From NCBI RefSeq assembly GCF_000963865.1, contig NZ_CP011071.1:186001-250000 (forward strand): DNA of 64,000 nt, written 5' to 3'. Origin of the DNA: Flagellimonas lutaonensis. Lineage in GTDB: Bacteria > Bacteroidota > Bacteroidia > Flavobacteriales > Flavobacteriaceae. Shown piece after piece: positions 26,418-34,358 of this stretch. Position numbers and translations under genes: made by a program. How positions within the stretch are numbered: position 1 is the stretch's first letter; every line of letters starts with the position of its first letter. The notes beneath the pieces were generated by a model. That model was not told the DNA's origin, did no database searches, and saw only the letters and a list, made by a program, of their open reading frames with translations.

Positions 26418-27395
26418 TTAATCCCAACGGGCCGTAGCTTCTTCGGCCTGGCCAATGGTCGCCAAATAGCGCTCGGCATCCAATGCGGCCATACAACCGG
26501 TTCCGGCAGCCGTTACGGCCTGTCTGTAGATTTTATCCTGGGCATCGCCACTGGCAAACACACCGGGCTTGTTCGTCTTGGTCGATTTACCCTCGGTTAT
26601 AATGTAACCGGTTTCGTCCATCTCTAATTGCCCCTTGAAAATGTCTGTGTTCGGCTTGTGCCCTATGGCAATAAAAAGTCCGGTAATTTTGATTTCCTCT
26701 TTTTCGCCGGTTTGGTTATTGACCACGCGCACACCTTCTACCACCTGGTCGCCCAGCACCTCATCAACCTCCGTATTATAACGTATCTCGATGTTGTCAA
26801 GGCTGTTCACCCTATGCTGCATGGCCTTTGAGGCGCGCATATGGTCTTTTCTGATCAGCATGGTCACTTTTTTGCAGATGTTGGCAAGGTATGAGGCCTC
26901 TTCGGCAGCTGTATCGCCACCTCCTACAATGGCCACCTCTTGACCCTTGTAGAAGAATCCATCGCAAACCGCACAGGCCGAAACCCCTCCCCCGCGCAAT
27001 CGTTGCTCACTGGGGATGTTCAGATATTTGGCCGAAGCCCCTGTGGCAATGATAATGGTACGTGCCTCAATTACCTTTTCATCGTCGATCGTAACTTTAT
27101 GGATACCCCCGACCTCATCGCTCAGCTCAACGGCCGTGGCCATGCCCACACGAACGTCGGTGCCAAAACGCTCGGCCTGCTGCTGTAATTGCATCATCAT
27201 CGTGGGCCCGTCGACCCCTTCGGGATAGCCAGGAAAGTTATCGACCTCTGTGGTTGTGGTCAATTGCCCCCCGGGTTCCATACCAGTATAGACAACAGGT
27301 TTCAAATCTGCCCGAGCGGCATATATAGCTGCGGTATAGCCCGCAGGTCCAGATCCTATGATCAACGTTTTAACTCTTTCAATTTGTTCTGACAT
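26418..27395 (-). CDS. trxB: Thioredoxin-disulfide reductase
   Basis: A 325-residue low-molecular-weight thioredoxin reductase. It has the FAD-binding GSGPAG motif at 14-19, the redox-active pair Cys141-A-V-Cys144, the NADPH-binding GGGDTA near 158-163, and the C-terminal FAD motif FASGDAQD followed by CMAALDAERYL. It transfers electrons from NADPH to thioredoxin, which in turn can serve the arsenate reductase of the downstream island. Family length is normal. A perfect inverted repeat lies about 46 nt upstream of the start. Confidence 0.97.
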   Translation of the reverse strand: MSEQIERVKTLIIGSGPAGYTAAIYAARADLKPVVYTGMEPGGQLTTTTEVDNFPGYPEGVDGPTMMMQLQQQAERFGTDVRVGMATAVELSDEVGGIHKVTIDDEKVIEARTIIIATGASAKYLNIPSEQRLRGGGVSACAVCDGFFYKGQEVAIVGGGDTAAEEASYLANICKKVTMLIRKDHMRASKAMQHRVNSLDNIEIRYNTEVDEVLGDQVVEGVRVVNNQTGEKEEIKITGLFIAIGHKPNTDIFKGQLEMDETGYIITEGKSTKTNKPGVFASGDAQDKIYRQAVTAAGTGCMAALDAERYLATIGQAEEATARWD

Positions 27396-27440
27396 ATCCT
27401 AGATTCTCAGTAGTTTTTGCTCTTACAAAAGTAGCTTTTT

Positions 27441-27465
27441 TGTGCCAAAACTTACACTTGGCACA
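27441..27465. promoter_or_regulatory. Inverted repeat upstream of trxB, possible operator
   Basis: TGTGCCAA - 9 nt - TTGGCACA is a perfect 8-bp inverted repeat 46-70 nt upstream of the trxB start codon. The spacing suits a dimeric regulator. A hairpin terminator is less likely because no T tract follows on either strand, though TTTTT precedes it. Confidence 0.35.
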
Positions 27466-27932
27466 GCTAGTTATAAACAAAAGAACCAACAATAATATCT
27501 AATCTTTCATCAGCAATAAATTGATAATCTCACTTATTGGATGGAAGCCTTACAGAAAAAGTAAAGGATTATTTGTAAACACCAAGAAATCCATTTTTTT
27601 TACCATCCACAAATTTGCCCATTTTCATGTGTCTAACATAATTTACATCTATTTTCATATTTATTCCATTTAAGTCTATGGGCATCTTTATCTAACCCTA
27701 GATCTGTACTTTCATAGGTTTTTCTTCCGGCCGAATCAGCATATCTATAAGTAATTCCACGATAACAGATTGAATACCTGAACTAGTTTTATTGCCTCTG
27801 ACAAGTGATTATTTTTAGTTTATCGAATATTGCGTTGTTTGCTATATGAATCCAATAATCAGGTCGGTCATTGGACATACAATTTCATTACAATATTCCT
27901 CACTTTATTTAGTTATTTTCTTACAGGTAACT
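27466..27932. other. AT-rich non-coding stretch at the left edge of the island
   Basis: About 470 nt without a convincing gene on either strand; in-frame stops are frequent. Composition is more AT-rich than the trxB side, marking the change from backbone to the acquired region. No attachment-site copy (GTCGGGATGACTG) was found here. Confidence 0.5.
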
Positions 27933-28754
27933 ATGAAAAAACAGACCCATTCGATATTGGCTCTAGCTCTTGTTTTTGGGCTAATTTTTCATGGCACTAG
28001 CATCTTTTTCACATTGGAATCTACCTATGATGCTTTGGTGCACCTATTCTTTGCTGAACATTACTCAAAAGACTGGTTTGAACCGTGGGATTATAGATGG
28101 TATACTGGATTTACGGTTCACGGCTATCCCCCACTTGTTCATCAGAGCATGGCATTGCTTTCCTATATCGGGGGCTTGAAATTTGGTCTTTTCAGTATGT
28201 CCTTAATAATAATAAGCCTATTCATCACTGGAACCTACCGATTTGCATATGTTATCACCGGCAGCAAAAAAATTGCGGGCTATACAGCACTTTTGGGTGT
28301 TTTTTCTTCAATGTTTCTAGAGACTTTACACCTATTTGGACAATTGCCCAGTCTAATGGGCATATCGGTTCTTATGCATGCCATGCCCGAAATCTACAAT
28401 TGGATAAAGCTAGGAAAAGTCAGATTTTTAATCTCATCATTCTCGTTAATTGCCTTAACGGTTACCTCACATCACGTCACTCCTATTTTCGGTATGGTCT
28501 TTTTTATATTTCCACTCATCGGAATGGTAATTATGGATGCTGCCAAAGACCGTGTCAAACAAAATCAGAAGGTTACCTTTAAGGTATTTTTAAAGGAACT
28601 TTTTAAACACCTAAAACGAATTATAACATTTGGTGCAGGTTCGCTTTTTCCTCATCGCTTTTATAGGCACAGCCGCAGTCATCGCTTCTCCTACCGATTC
28701 CAAAATCATAGTTTCCCGCTATGGTCGGAATTTGGCGTTTCCTTATTTCATTGA
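27933..28754 (+). pseudogene. Truncated multi-span membrane protein (6-PTPS-related or glycosyltransferase-like)
   Basis: From ATG 27933 the product has a membrane span, then a periplasmic-loop signature (STYDALVHLFFAEHYSKDWF, EPWDYRWYTGFTVHGYPPLV) seen in large PF10131-like membrane proteins, and five or more further spans. Related proteins are usually well over 500 residues. Here, after HLKRIITFGAG (about 28640), the frame runs into the antisense of the adjoining metallophosphoesterase gene and ends in a basic nonsense tail (SLFPHRFYRHSRSHRFSYRF). The 3' half is therefore missing, and the gene is probably dead. Confidence 0.75.
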
Positions 28755-28896
28755 TGACCTCATTGGGCCAAATGTTGTAACCCACCAAATCGCCCAGGCA
28801 ATAGGTAGCATCGGGCCGGTGTTTTTCCAAATCATCGAAAAAGGCTTCCAATGCGGGAAGATTGGCGTGAACATCCGAGAAAAGTGCAATTTTCAT
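28621..28896 (-). pseudogene. Truncated metallophosphoesterase at the end of the arsenic operon
   Basis: A 91-residue remnant carrying the first metal-binding motifs of the calcineurin-like family: D-x-H in FSDVHANL (residues 6-13), GD in CLGDLVGYN, and GNYD in PTIAGNYDFG. It stops at about residue 91, where the sequence meets the truncated membrane-protein gene; complete homologues run to roughly 240 residues and contain further histidine motifs. It begins 1 nt after the acr3 stop. Metallophosphoesterases recur in flavobacterial ars operons, so the original was probably an operon member. Confidence 0.82.
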
Positions 28897-28897
28897 A

Positions 28898-29944
28898 TCA
28901 AGTGGTCTGAGGTCTGTAGTATTTTTTACGGAGCCAAAAAGCCACGCGAACCAGGAGTATCAGGGCGGGAACTTCCACCAATGGCCCTATGACACCTGCA
29001 AAGGCCTGTCCTGAATTCAGGCCAAAAACAGCAATCGCGACGGCTATGGCCAGTTCAAAATTATTCCCTGCCGCCGTAAAGGCCACGGACGCGGTCTTGT
29101 CATAATCCCCACCCATGGCCTTGGTGAAAAAGAATCCTATGATGAACATCAAGGTAAAATACACCAGTAACGGTACTGCGATAATCAATACATCCATGGG
29201 GATTTCAACGATCAATTCCCCCTTTAACGAGAACATGACCACAATGGTAAACAGTAGTGCTATCAACGTCAGCGGTGATACTGTTGGGATAAGTTTTCGG
29301 GTGTACCATTCTTCTCCCTTCATTTTGACCAAGATAAGCCTGCTCAAAAATCCGAGCAAAAAGGGTATTCCCAAATAAATGGCGACACTTTCCGCAATGG
29401 TGGCAATGGAAATATCGACGATGGCACCCTCAAAGCCAAAAAGAGGGGGCAATTTTGTGATGAAAAGCCAAGCATAAAAGCTGTAGGCAAACACCTGAAA
29501 AATACTGTTAAGGGCCACTAATCCCGCACCGTATTCAGAACTTCCCTCTGCCAAATCGTTCCACACCAGCACCATGGCGATACAACGGGCCAATCCGATC
29601 AAAATCAATCCGACCATATACTCCGGGTAATCCCGCAAAAAAGTGATGGCCAGTACGAACATCAAGATGGGGCCTATAATCCAATTGAGCAACAATGAAA
29701 TGGATAGGATCTTTACGTTCTTGAAAACCTTGGGCAATAGGGCGTAATCGACCTTGGCCAAAGGCGGGTACATCATTACGATCAAGCCAATGGCTATGGG
29801 CACATTGGTAGACCCCGTGCTGAACGAGTTTATGATTCCCGGAATCGAAGGAAAAAAATAACCCAATCCGACACCTATGGCCATTGCAATAAAGATCCAA
29901 AGGGTCAGATTCCTGTCCAAAAAACTTAATTTTTTTGTTGCCAT
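28898..29944 (-). CDS. acr3: ACR3-family arsenite efflux permease
   Basis: A 348-residue protein with ten predicted membrane spans and the ACR3 signatures: [20 protein letters not shown] near residues 56-75, and [20 protein letters not shown], whose cysteine is the conserved arsenite-linked residue. [20 protein letters not shown] near the C-terminus is also diagnostic. It exports arsenite at the inner membrane using the proton gradient. It starts 3 nt after the arsC stop and is followed after 1 nt by the truncated metallophosphoesterase, so it sits in a compact operon under ArsR. Confidence 0.95.
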   Translation of the reverse strand: MATKKLSFLDRNLTLWIFIAMAIGVGLGYFFPSIPGIINSFSTGSTNVPIAIGLIVMMYPPLAKVDYALLPKVFKNVKILSISLLLNWIIGPILMFVLAITFLRDYPEYMVGLILIGLARCIAMVLVWNDLAEGSSEYGAGLVALNSIFQVFAYSFYAWLFITKLPPLFGFEGAIVDISIATIAESVAIYLGIPFLLGFLSRLILVKMKGEEWYTRKLIPTVSPLTLIALLFTIVVMFSLKGELIVEIPMDVLIIAVPLLVYFTLMFIIGFFFTKAMGGDYDKTASVAFTAAGNNFELAIAVAIAVFGLNSGQAFAGVIGPLVEVPALILLVRVAFWLRKKYYRPQTT

Positions 29945-29947
29945 GTT

Positions 29948-30580
29948 CTAAAATGTGATTTGAGAGAATACATAATGTAGTTCCGTTGCTATTTGCAGGC
30001 TTCTTTCCTCATACTTTTCCGCCTGTTGGGGCGTACCGTCAAATGCCTTGGGGTCTTCAAACGCAATAGGTATCCGCTTTTCAGCCCCTGGCACGAACGG
30101 ACAGGCCTCATTGGCCGAATCGCAGGTCATGACCGCCGCGAACGTAGAGGTTGGATTGAACGCATCGTCCAATTTTTTGGAGAACCCAATGATGGGATGT
30201 TCATTTTCAGCATACTTGATGGCATAAATGGGATTGTCACTGTCGGACAACTTTTGAATGTGGAAACCCTGTTTTTTCAAAGTTTCCACGACCATGGGAA
30301 ACAAGGCCGTTGCCTCGGTCCCTCCTGAATAGCAAGCTACTCCGCTGATGTTAAAATAGGAAGCCATGGTCTGCGCCCATATTTGGGACAAATGGCTTCT
30401 ACGTGAATTATGGGTGCAGATAAAGTTGATGCGTATGGCATTCCCTTCCGACACCTTTGCTTGAATGTAATCAATCAAGGGCTGCAAGATGGCCTTTCGA
30501 TTTGCTGGAATATCCGTTTTTTTCAGTTCTTCGATGACCCCAATTATTTTTGCATAGGGGCCGTTTTGTGTTAATGGCAT
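29948..30580 (-). CDS. arsC: Arsenate reductase, low-molecular-weight phosphatase type
   Basis: A 210-residue product from ATG 30580; longer in-frame starts overlap the DUF6428 gene. The catalytic P-loop Cys55-THNSR-Arg61 (C-x5-R) lies in NFICTHNSRRSHLS, and VMTCDSANEACPFVPGAEKR supplies the later Cys pair and the Asp-rich acid segment. An N-terminal extension of about 50 residues precedes the phosphatase fold. It reduces arsenate to arsenite, probably with thioredoxin (trxB is nearby), for export by ACR3. It lies 16 nt after the DUF6428 gene. Confidence 0.92.
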   Translation of the reverse strand: MPLTQNGPYAKIIGVIEELKKTDIPANRKAILQPLIDYIQAKVSEGNAIRINFICTHNSRRSHLSQIWAQTMASYFNISGVACYSGGTEATALFPMVVETLKKQGFHIQKLSDSDNPIYAIKYAENEHPIIGFSKKLDDAFNPTSTFAAVMTCDSANEACPFVPGAEKRIPIAFEDPKAFDGTPQQAEKYEERSLQIATELHYVFSQITF

Positions 30581-30596
30581 ATTTGATCGGGTTAAA

Positions 30597-31064
30597 TTAG
30601 CAACAGTTTCCATCGGCAGCGCAACAAGGCTCGCCACCCACTTGGGACAGCCTGATTTTTGGTTTGGGCGCTTCTATACCGCACTTATCCTTTGCCAGAC
30701 AGTCGGTCTGCTTTGAGGTAAGTTGAAAACGGTATCCATCGAAATCCAATCCAAATTTTTGGATGGTCTCGCCCTGATATTCCACCTCCACTTCCAAATC
30801 CCCGATTCCGAGAATCCTTTCCGAAAGTTCGATGATATTGACCAGTTTTTCAGGGTGAAGCCTATGGTCATAGTCATTGGCATTCCATAATTGAAAGTTG
30901 ACCACTTCCTCATTTCTCACCGTTCCCCCGCAGTCGATAAAGTGCTTGGTGACCTTGCCCACCTCGGTGACGTGAAAGTGACTGGGTACAAGTTCCCCGT
31001 TGGGCAGTTGAAAGGCTATGGTTTCAAGGTTCTTCAATTGGTGTTTTACATCTGATAGTTTCAC
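30597..31064 (-). CDS. DUF6428 protein of the arsenic operon
   Basis: A 155-residue protein of the DUF6428 family (MKLSDVKHQLKNLETIAFQL, PSHFHVTEVGKVTKHFIDCG, LWNANDYDHRLHPEKLVNII). The family is found in Bacteroidota ars operons and has no assigned function. The C-terminus is cysteine-rich (GGEPCCAADGNCC, two CC pairs), with single cysteines at DCLAKDKC earlier. This layout suggests trivalent arsenic binding, for example as a chaperone or buffer between ArsC and ACR3; that is inference. It lies between arsR and arsC. Confidence 0.85.
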   Translation of the reverse strand: MKLSDVKHQLKNLETIAFQLPNGELVPSHFHVTEVGKVTKHFIDCGGTVRNEEVVNFQLWNANDYDHRLHPEKLVNIIELSERILGIGDLEVEVEYQGETIQKFGLDFDGYRFQLTSKQTDCLAKDKCGIEAPKPKIRLSQVGGEPCCAADGNCC

Positions 31065-31112
31065 TTCTACATTTTTTTATTGCGATAAAACGATTAATAA
31101 GTTCAAATTTTT

Positions 31113-31445
31113 TTAACAACAATCCTCGTTTTCGGGAAGGTCTTGGTCCAGAAAATCCCCCATTACGGCTTTCATAGCGGCCCAGTTTTCCTTATCAATG
31201 CAATAGCATACACTGGTTCCCTCAACATTGCCCTTGACCAGCCCCAAGTTTCTCAATTCTTTTAGGTGCTGTGATATGGTGGGCTGGGCCAATCCGATTT
31301 CATCGACCAGGTTACCACAATAGCAACTGTCCATCTGGAAAAGCTGTTGCAGTATGGCCACTCTTGCAGGATGACCAAAAGCCTTGGCGAAAATCGCTAT
31401 CTGGTTTTGGGCATCGGTGAATATTTCGGTCTTGGCAAGCCCCAT
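31113..31445 (-). CDS. arsR: ArsR-family arsenite-responsive repressor
   Basis: A 110-residue ArsR/SmtB repressor. The recognition helix lies in LAQPTISQHLKELRNLGLVK. Cysteines at 41 and 43 (DSCYCGN) lie just before the winged helix, and a CC pair ends the protein (ENEDCC), both plausible arsenite ligands. It is the first gene of the arsR-DUF6428-arsC-acr3-phosphoesterase operon and probably autoregulates it from the 70-nt upstream region. Family length is normal. Confidence 0.94.
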   Translation of the reverse strand: MGLAKTEIFTDAQNQIAIFAKAFGHPARVAILQQLFQMDSCYCGNLVDEIGLAQPTISQHLKELRNLGLVKGNVEGTSVCYCIDKENWAAMKAVMGDFLDQDLPENEDCC

Positions 31446-31516
31446 ATTGATTATTTAATTGCAATATTACGATAAATATTTGTTCCTTCAAAGGAGATAT
31501 TCCAATAGACATAAAA

Positions 31517-31541
31517 AAAGCACCACTTAATGTGGTGCTTT
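31517..31541 (-). terminator. Intrinsic terminator of the DUF4382 gene
   Basis: A perfect 10-bp stem (AAAGCACCAC with GTGGTGCTTT) with a 5-nt loop; on the minus strand it is followed by a run of T. It lies 25 nt past the DUF4382 stop and separates it from the ars operon. Confidence 0.82.
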
Positions 31542-31565
31542 ATACATAAAACTATGGTATGTCAA

Positions 31566-32279
31566 CTACTTATCTATCAAATCTGCGGTTTCCTTGATGT
31601 TGTCTTTCAGGTCTTTTGCAATCTCTTGATTTCCGTCCTCATCATTCGGGAATATTTCGATAATCCCATTTTCATTACCATCAATGGCCTGGGTCAAGTC
31701 AATTTGTTTTAGGGAACCCAAAAATTGTGACATATCAAACTCCACTGTGAAGTTCACCATACCACCGACCACTTCTACACCGGTGCTTCTACCAACATCC
31801 AAGTTTTCACTGGTGTCATGCCAAAATACAAAAGGTTGGCCGTCTATTGTACCCTCAATATAAATTGACTTATCGAACAGTTTGTCGGTAGTAGGCAAAT
31901 CCTCGTCCTTATGGAACTTGAACCGCAACTCTTTGTAAATGCCATCGGGCACGACAACATCCCCAATGGTCTGGGTCAAGGCATCACCTCCATCCAGAAG
32001 GTCAATCTGATAAGGCCCTCGAAACTGTATTTCATCAGTGTCCAGGTTACTGTTTGGGTCATCGTCGTTCTTGAATACCACGTCACGAATCGAAATTCTA
32101 AAATCAGTAAAAATCACATTTTCATTGTTCTTTCCCGTAAAAGAGGCTGTTTTCGCACTGGTGCCGTTACTATTGGTGGCACTCACCTTAAGACGGATTC
32201 GGCCATCATCGCCATCATCATTGGAACAGCCTACGATGAAAAGCGAAATCAACATAGCGAATAGAAAAGAATGTTTCAT
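31566..32279 (-). CDS. DUF4382-type lipoprotein
   Basis: A 237-residue lipoprotein (MKHSFLFAMLISLFIVGC, Cys18, followed by acidic SNDDGDDG as in surface-exposed flavobacterial lipoproteins). The body (IRLKVSATNS, FTDFRISIRDVVFKNDDDPN, YQIDLLDGGDALTQTIGDVV, VPDGIYKELRFKFHKDEDLP) follows the DUF4382 pattern, a transthyretin-like beta fold. Function unknown. It is monocistronic, with its own terminator. Confidence 0.82.
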   Translation of the reverse strand: MKHSFLFAMLISLFIVGCSNDDGDDGRIRLKVSATNSNGTSAKTASFTGKNNENVIFTDFRISIRDVVFKNDDDPNSNLDTDEIQFRGPYQIDLLDGGDALTQTIGDVVVPDGIYKELRFKFHKDEDLPTTDKLFDKSIYIEGTIDGQPFVFWHDTSENLDVGRSTGVEVVGGMVNFTVEFDMSQFLGSLKQIDLTQAIDGNENGIIEIFPNDEDGNQEIAKDLKDNIKETADLIDK

Positions 32280-32403
32280 AACAATAAATTTGGTTAATAG
32301 TAAGATTTAAAACATTTTTTTTTGCTTTACGTATATAAAACAACTGAAGATCAAAAACTCCTGAAAAAATCTGATTTTTTTCCCTGAGAACGGCTACAAA
32401 AAA

Positions 32404-32429
32404 AAAGAGAGCGTTAATTCGCTCTCTTT
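32404..32429 (-). terminator. Intrinsic terminator of the DUF2892 gene
   Basis: A 10-bp stem (AAAGAGAGCG with CGCTCTCTTT) and a 6-nt loop run into at least nine T on the minus strand. It lies just past the DUF2892 stop. Confidence 0.85.
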
Positions 32430-32451
32430 GATTCAATTATGAAGTTAATGG

Positions 32452-32661
32452 TCATTTTTGCTTTACAGTGCAAGTACTAATACCAAAAGGGGCGTAAAGC
32501 GGGCAAAAACTGATAAAGCTAGTAAGTAAAAACACCCCAGCCAATACAAGTAGTATTATCCCCAAAGTTCCACTGATGGTACCTGTAAAATACAGCACCC
32601 CAATTATTACCGCTATCACAAATCGGATAATTCGGTCAGCTGATCCCATATTCTTTTTCAT
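32452..32661 (-). CDS. DUF2892 (YgaP-like) two-span membrane protein
   Basis: A 69-residue protein. The N-terminus MKKNMGSADRIIRFVIAVII and the FCPLYAPFGISTC C-terminus are diagnostic of DUF2892, the membrane part of YgaP-type rhodanese proteins. Two hydrophobic spans and two cysteines (CPLY...STC) are present. Such genes are often near Crp/Fnr regulators in Bacteroidota, as here (32830). Confidence 0.9.
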   Translation of the reverse strand: MKKNMGSADRIIRFVIAVIIGVLYFTGTISGTLGIILLVLAGVFLLTSFISFCPLYAPFGISTCTVKQK

Positions 32662-32672
32662 TGTTTTGAATT

Positions 32673-32768
32673 TTAGTTAAACGAAAACTCCAATATCAAT
32701 ACTATCAACGTAATCAAGGCAATGCAGACTAGGCAAACGAGTATAAGTTTTGTCACCTTTTTAGTCAT
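32673..32768 (-). CDS. Possible 31-residue single-span membrane peptide
   Basis: ATG 32766-32768 to TAA 32673-32675 encodes MTKKVTKLILVCLVCIALIT and a further hydrophobic half, a basic start followed by one long span ending in EFSFN. It ends 12 nt before the DUF2892 start and would share its transcript. It is too short for standard gene calling; the amphipathic layout is the only support. Confidence 0.4.
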   Translation of the reverse strand: MTKKVTKLILVCLVCIALITLIVLILEFSFN

Positions 32769-32829
32769 AGTTTTCAATTGGTTTCACTAAATTAAGGTGA
32801 TGGATCTACTTGTGCAGTGACCGAAGTCA

Positions 32830-33447
32830 CTATTTGAGTATTTTAATCGAGTTGCCCAATTGCTTTACCAGCGCTTCTCTTTCCAATTTTTTGATTGCGC
32901 GACTGATTACCTCTCGCACTGTTCCCAACTCATCCGCAATCTGTTGGTGCGACATTCGAAGTGGATTTTCCTTTTTTAGCGCGGATTTTTCTTTTAGGTG
33001 CTGATAAAGCCTTACATCAATCTTATCGAACAATACATGATGTATGGTATTTAGAAGTTCTGCATAACGGCCTTTGTACTGTTGAAAGAAAAATCTATTG
33101 ATGTCAGGATAGGAATTGGTCAGGGATCGTAATTCCCTCAATGGAAGCAAAAGGACTTCGGTATCTTCTTCAGCCACAGCGTATACTTGACTGGGTTCAT
33201 TGTTGAAACCGGCCGAGAAAGACATGATACAACTTTCTTCAGGCTGGATATAATAGAGCAGTAGCTCTCTATCCTCATAACGAGTAAAAACTTTGATGAG
33301 TCCTTTTCGAACGAAAGGTATGAGCTTGACAAATTGCCCCTCCCTAAGAATTTCCGCGCCCTTCTCAATTTTTTGGATGGTACCCACTTCCAACAATTTC
33401 TGGAACAACAGGCTGTGAATCGCTGTACTTTTGTGTTCGGGTTTCAT
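32830..33447 (-). CDS. Crp/Fnr-family transcriptional regulator
   Basis: A 205-residue Crp/Fnr protein. The cyclic-nucleotide-binding-like beta roll covers about residues 15-125 (AEILREGQFVKLIPFVRKGL, YIQPEESCIMSFSAGFNNEP) and the C-terminal HTH about 150-205 (MSHQQIADELGTVREVISRA). No Fnr-type N-terminal cysteine cluster is present, and cAMP contacts are not obvious, so the signal is unknown. It lies upstream of the small membrane peptide and DUF2892 genes in the same direction and may control them. Confidence 0.92.
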   Translation of the reverse strand: MKPEHKSTAIHSLLFQKLLEVGTIQKIEKGAEILREGQFVKLIPFVRKGLIKVFTRYEDRELLLYYIQPEESCIMSFSAGFNNEPSQVYAVAEEDTEVLLLPLRELRSLTNSYPDINRFFFQQYKGRYAELLNTIHHVLFDKIDVRLYQHLKEKSALKKENPLRMSHQQIADELGTVREVISRAIKKLEREALVKQLGNSIKILK

Positions 33448-33491
33448 TGGTCAGTTTTGGAAGAAAAATTCGTCTTCAGTAAAGATAAAAA

Positions 33492-33521
33492 AACCGCCCC
33501 ATAGTCAACTTTGGGGCGGTT
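33492..33521 (-). terminator. Intrinsic terminator of the truncated lipoprotein gene
   Basis: A 10-bp GC-rich stem (AACCGCCCCA with TGGGGCGGTT) has a 10-nt loop and a run of T on the minus strand. It serves the gene ending at 33597. Confidence 0.82.
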
Positions 33522-33596
33522 CGCCAACCTTTCTTTTTCATAGCGGGGGTTTACCAATGCATTCAGAAAGGTTTACGGGTTGTATATAAAAGGGGC

Positions 33597-34202
33597 TTAT
33601 TGTTTTTCAAAGGTCAACAGATCAATCTCTCCATCACTACTTTCATCGATGAGCTCAATCTTTGTAGCCGAGTATGACACGATGTTCCAATCATCTGATA
33701 GTTCGCTGAAGTTTTCAGGTGAGGCAAAAAAGATGTTGAAATCGATTTCCCCAGTGGTCTGCCCACCATCAAAATTACCAAGGGTACAACCGTTCTTGAA
33801 TCGCAGTCGGTCTTCGCCATTGATTCTCATGTCAACTTTTGATTCTCCGTTGTATAACTCAATTTCATGTAGCGTCCAAGTATCTTCAAAATCGGACAAA
33901 CCAGAAATGGTCAATACCACTTGAATGTTGTTGCCGCTACCAGAGGCTTCCCATGTGCCCGAATAGCTGTCCATGCCAGCCGTAACCGTCACCACGCCGT
34001 CCGCAGTAAAGTTGAAATCATACCCTGTGAAATTGTCTTCCAGATCGTTGTCATTCCGCTCCAACTTGTCCACGAACCAATCCTCACATGCCGTGAGCAC
34101 TTCGGTAAGCTGTTCCACAGTACAGCTGTTGCAGTCATCATCATTGTCATTGCCCGAACTGTCATCATTCGAATCATCGTTGGAGTCATCATCAATAGTC
34201 AC
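33597..34202 (-). pseudogene. Lipoprotein gene missing its 5' end at the IS21 boundary
   Basis: The coding frame (acidic DDDSNDDSNDDSSGNDNDDD, then CTVEQLTEVLTACEDWFVDK and beta-rich TISGLSDFEDTWTLHEIELY) is well formed down to its terminator, but it enters from the IS element. Upstream of VTIDDD the residues (GVSFVRPAMVTLTRRGWYTM) are encoded by the IS terminal repeats. Proteins of this type begin with a signal peptide and lipobox before the acidic run, so about 20 residues and the promoter are lost. It is probably not expressed. Confidence 0.8.
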
Positions 34203-34358
34203 TGTGGAAACGCCGGACATAGTATACCACCCTCGCCGGGTTAAAGTGACCATAGCTGGCCGGACGAAACTGACCCCCCCGCGCCGGGCCAAAGTGTACC
34301 ACCTTTAGATTAGATCTATCTCTAAATGGCGAAGTGCTTTTTTTGCTAAAAAAGCACC

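Noticed and set aside
28630-28992. Plus-strand ORF with a hydrophobic stretch
   Set aside because: It is antisense to the metallophosphoesterase remnant and the end of acr3, whose frames show real family motifs.
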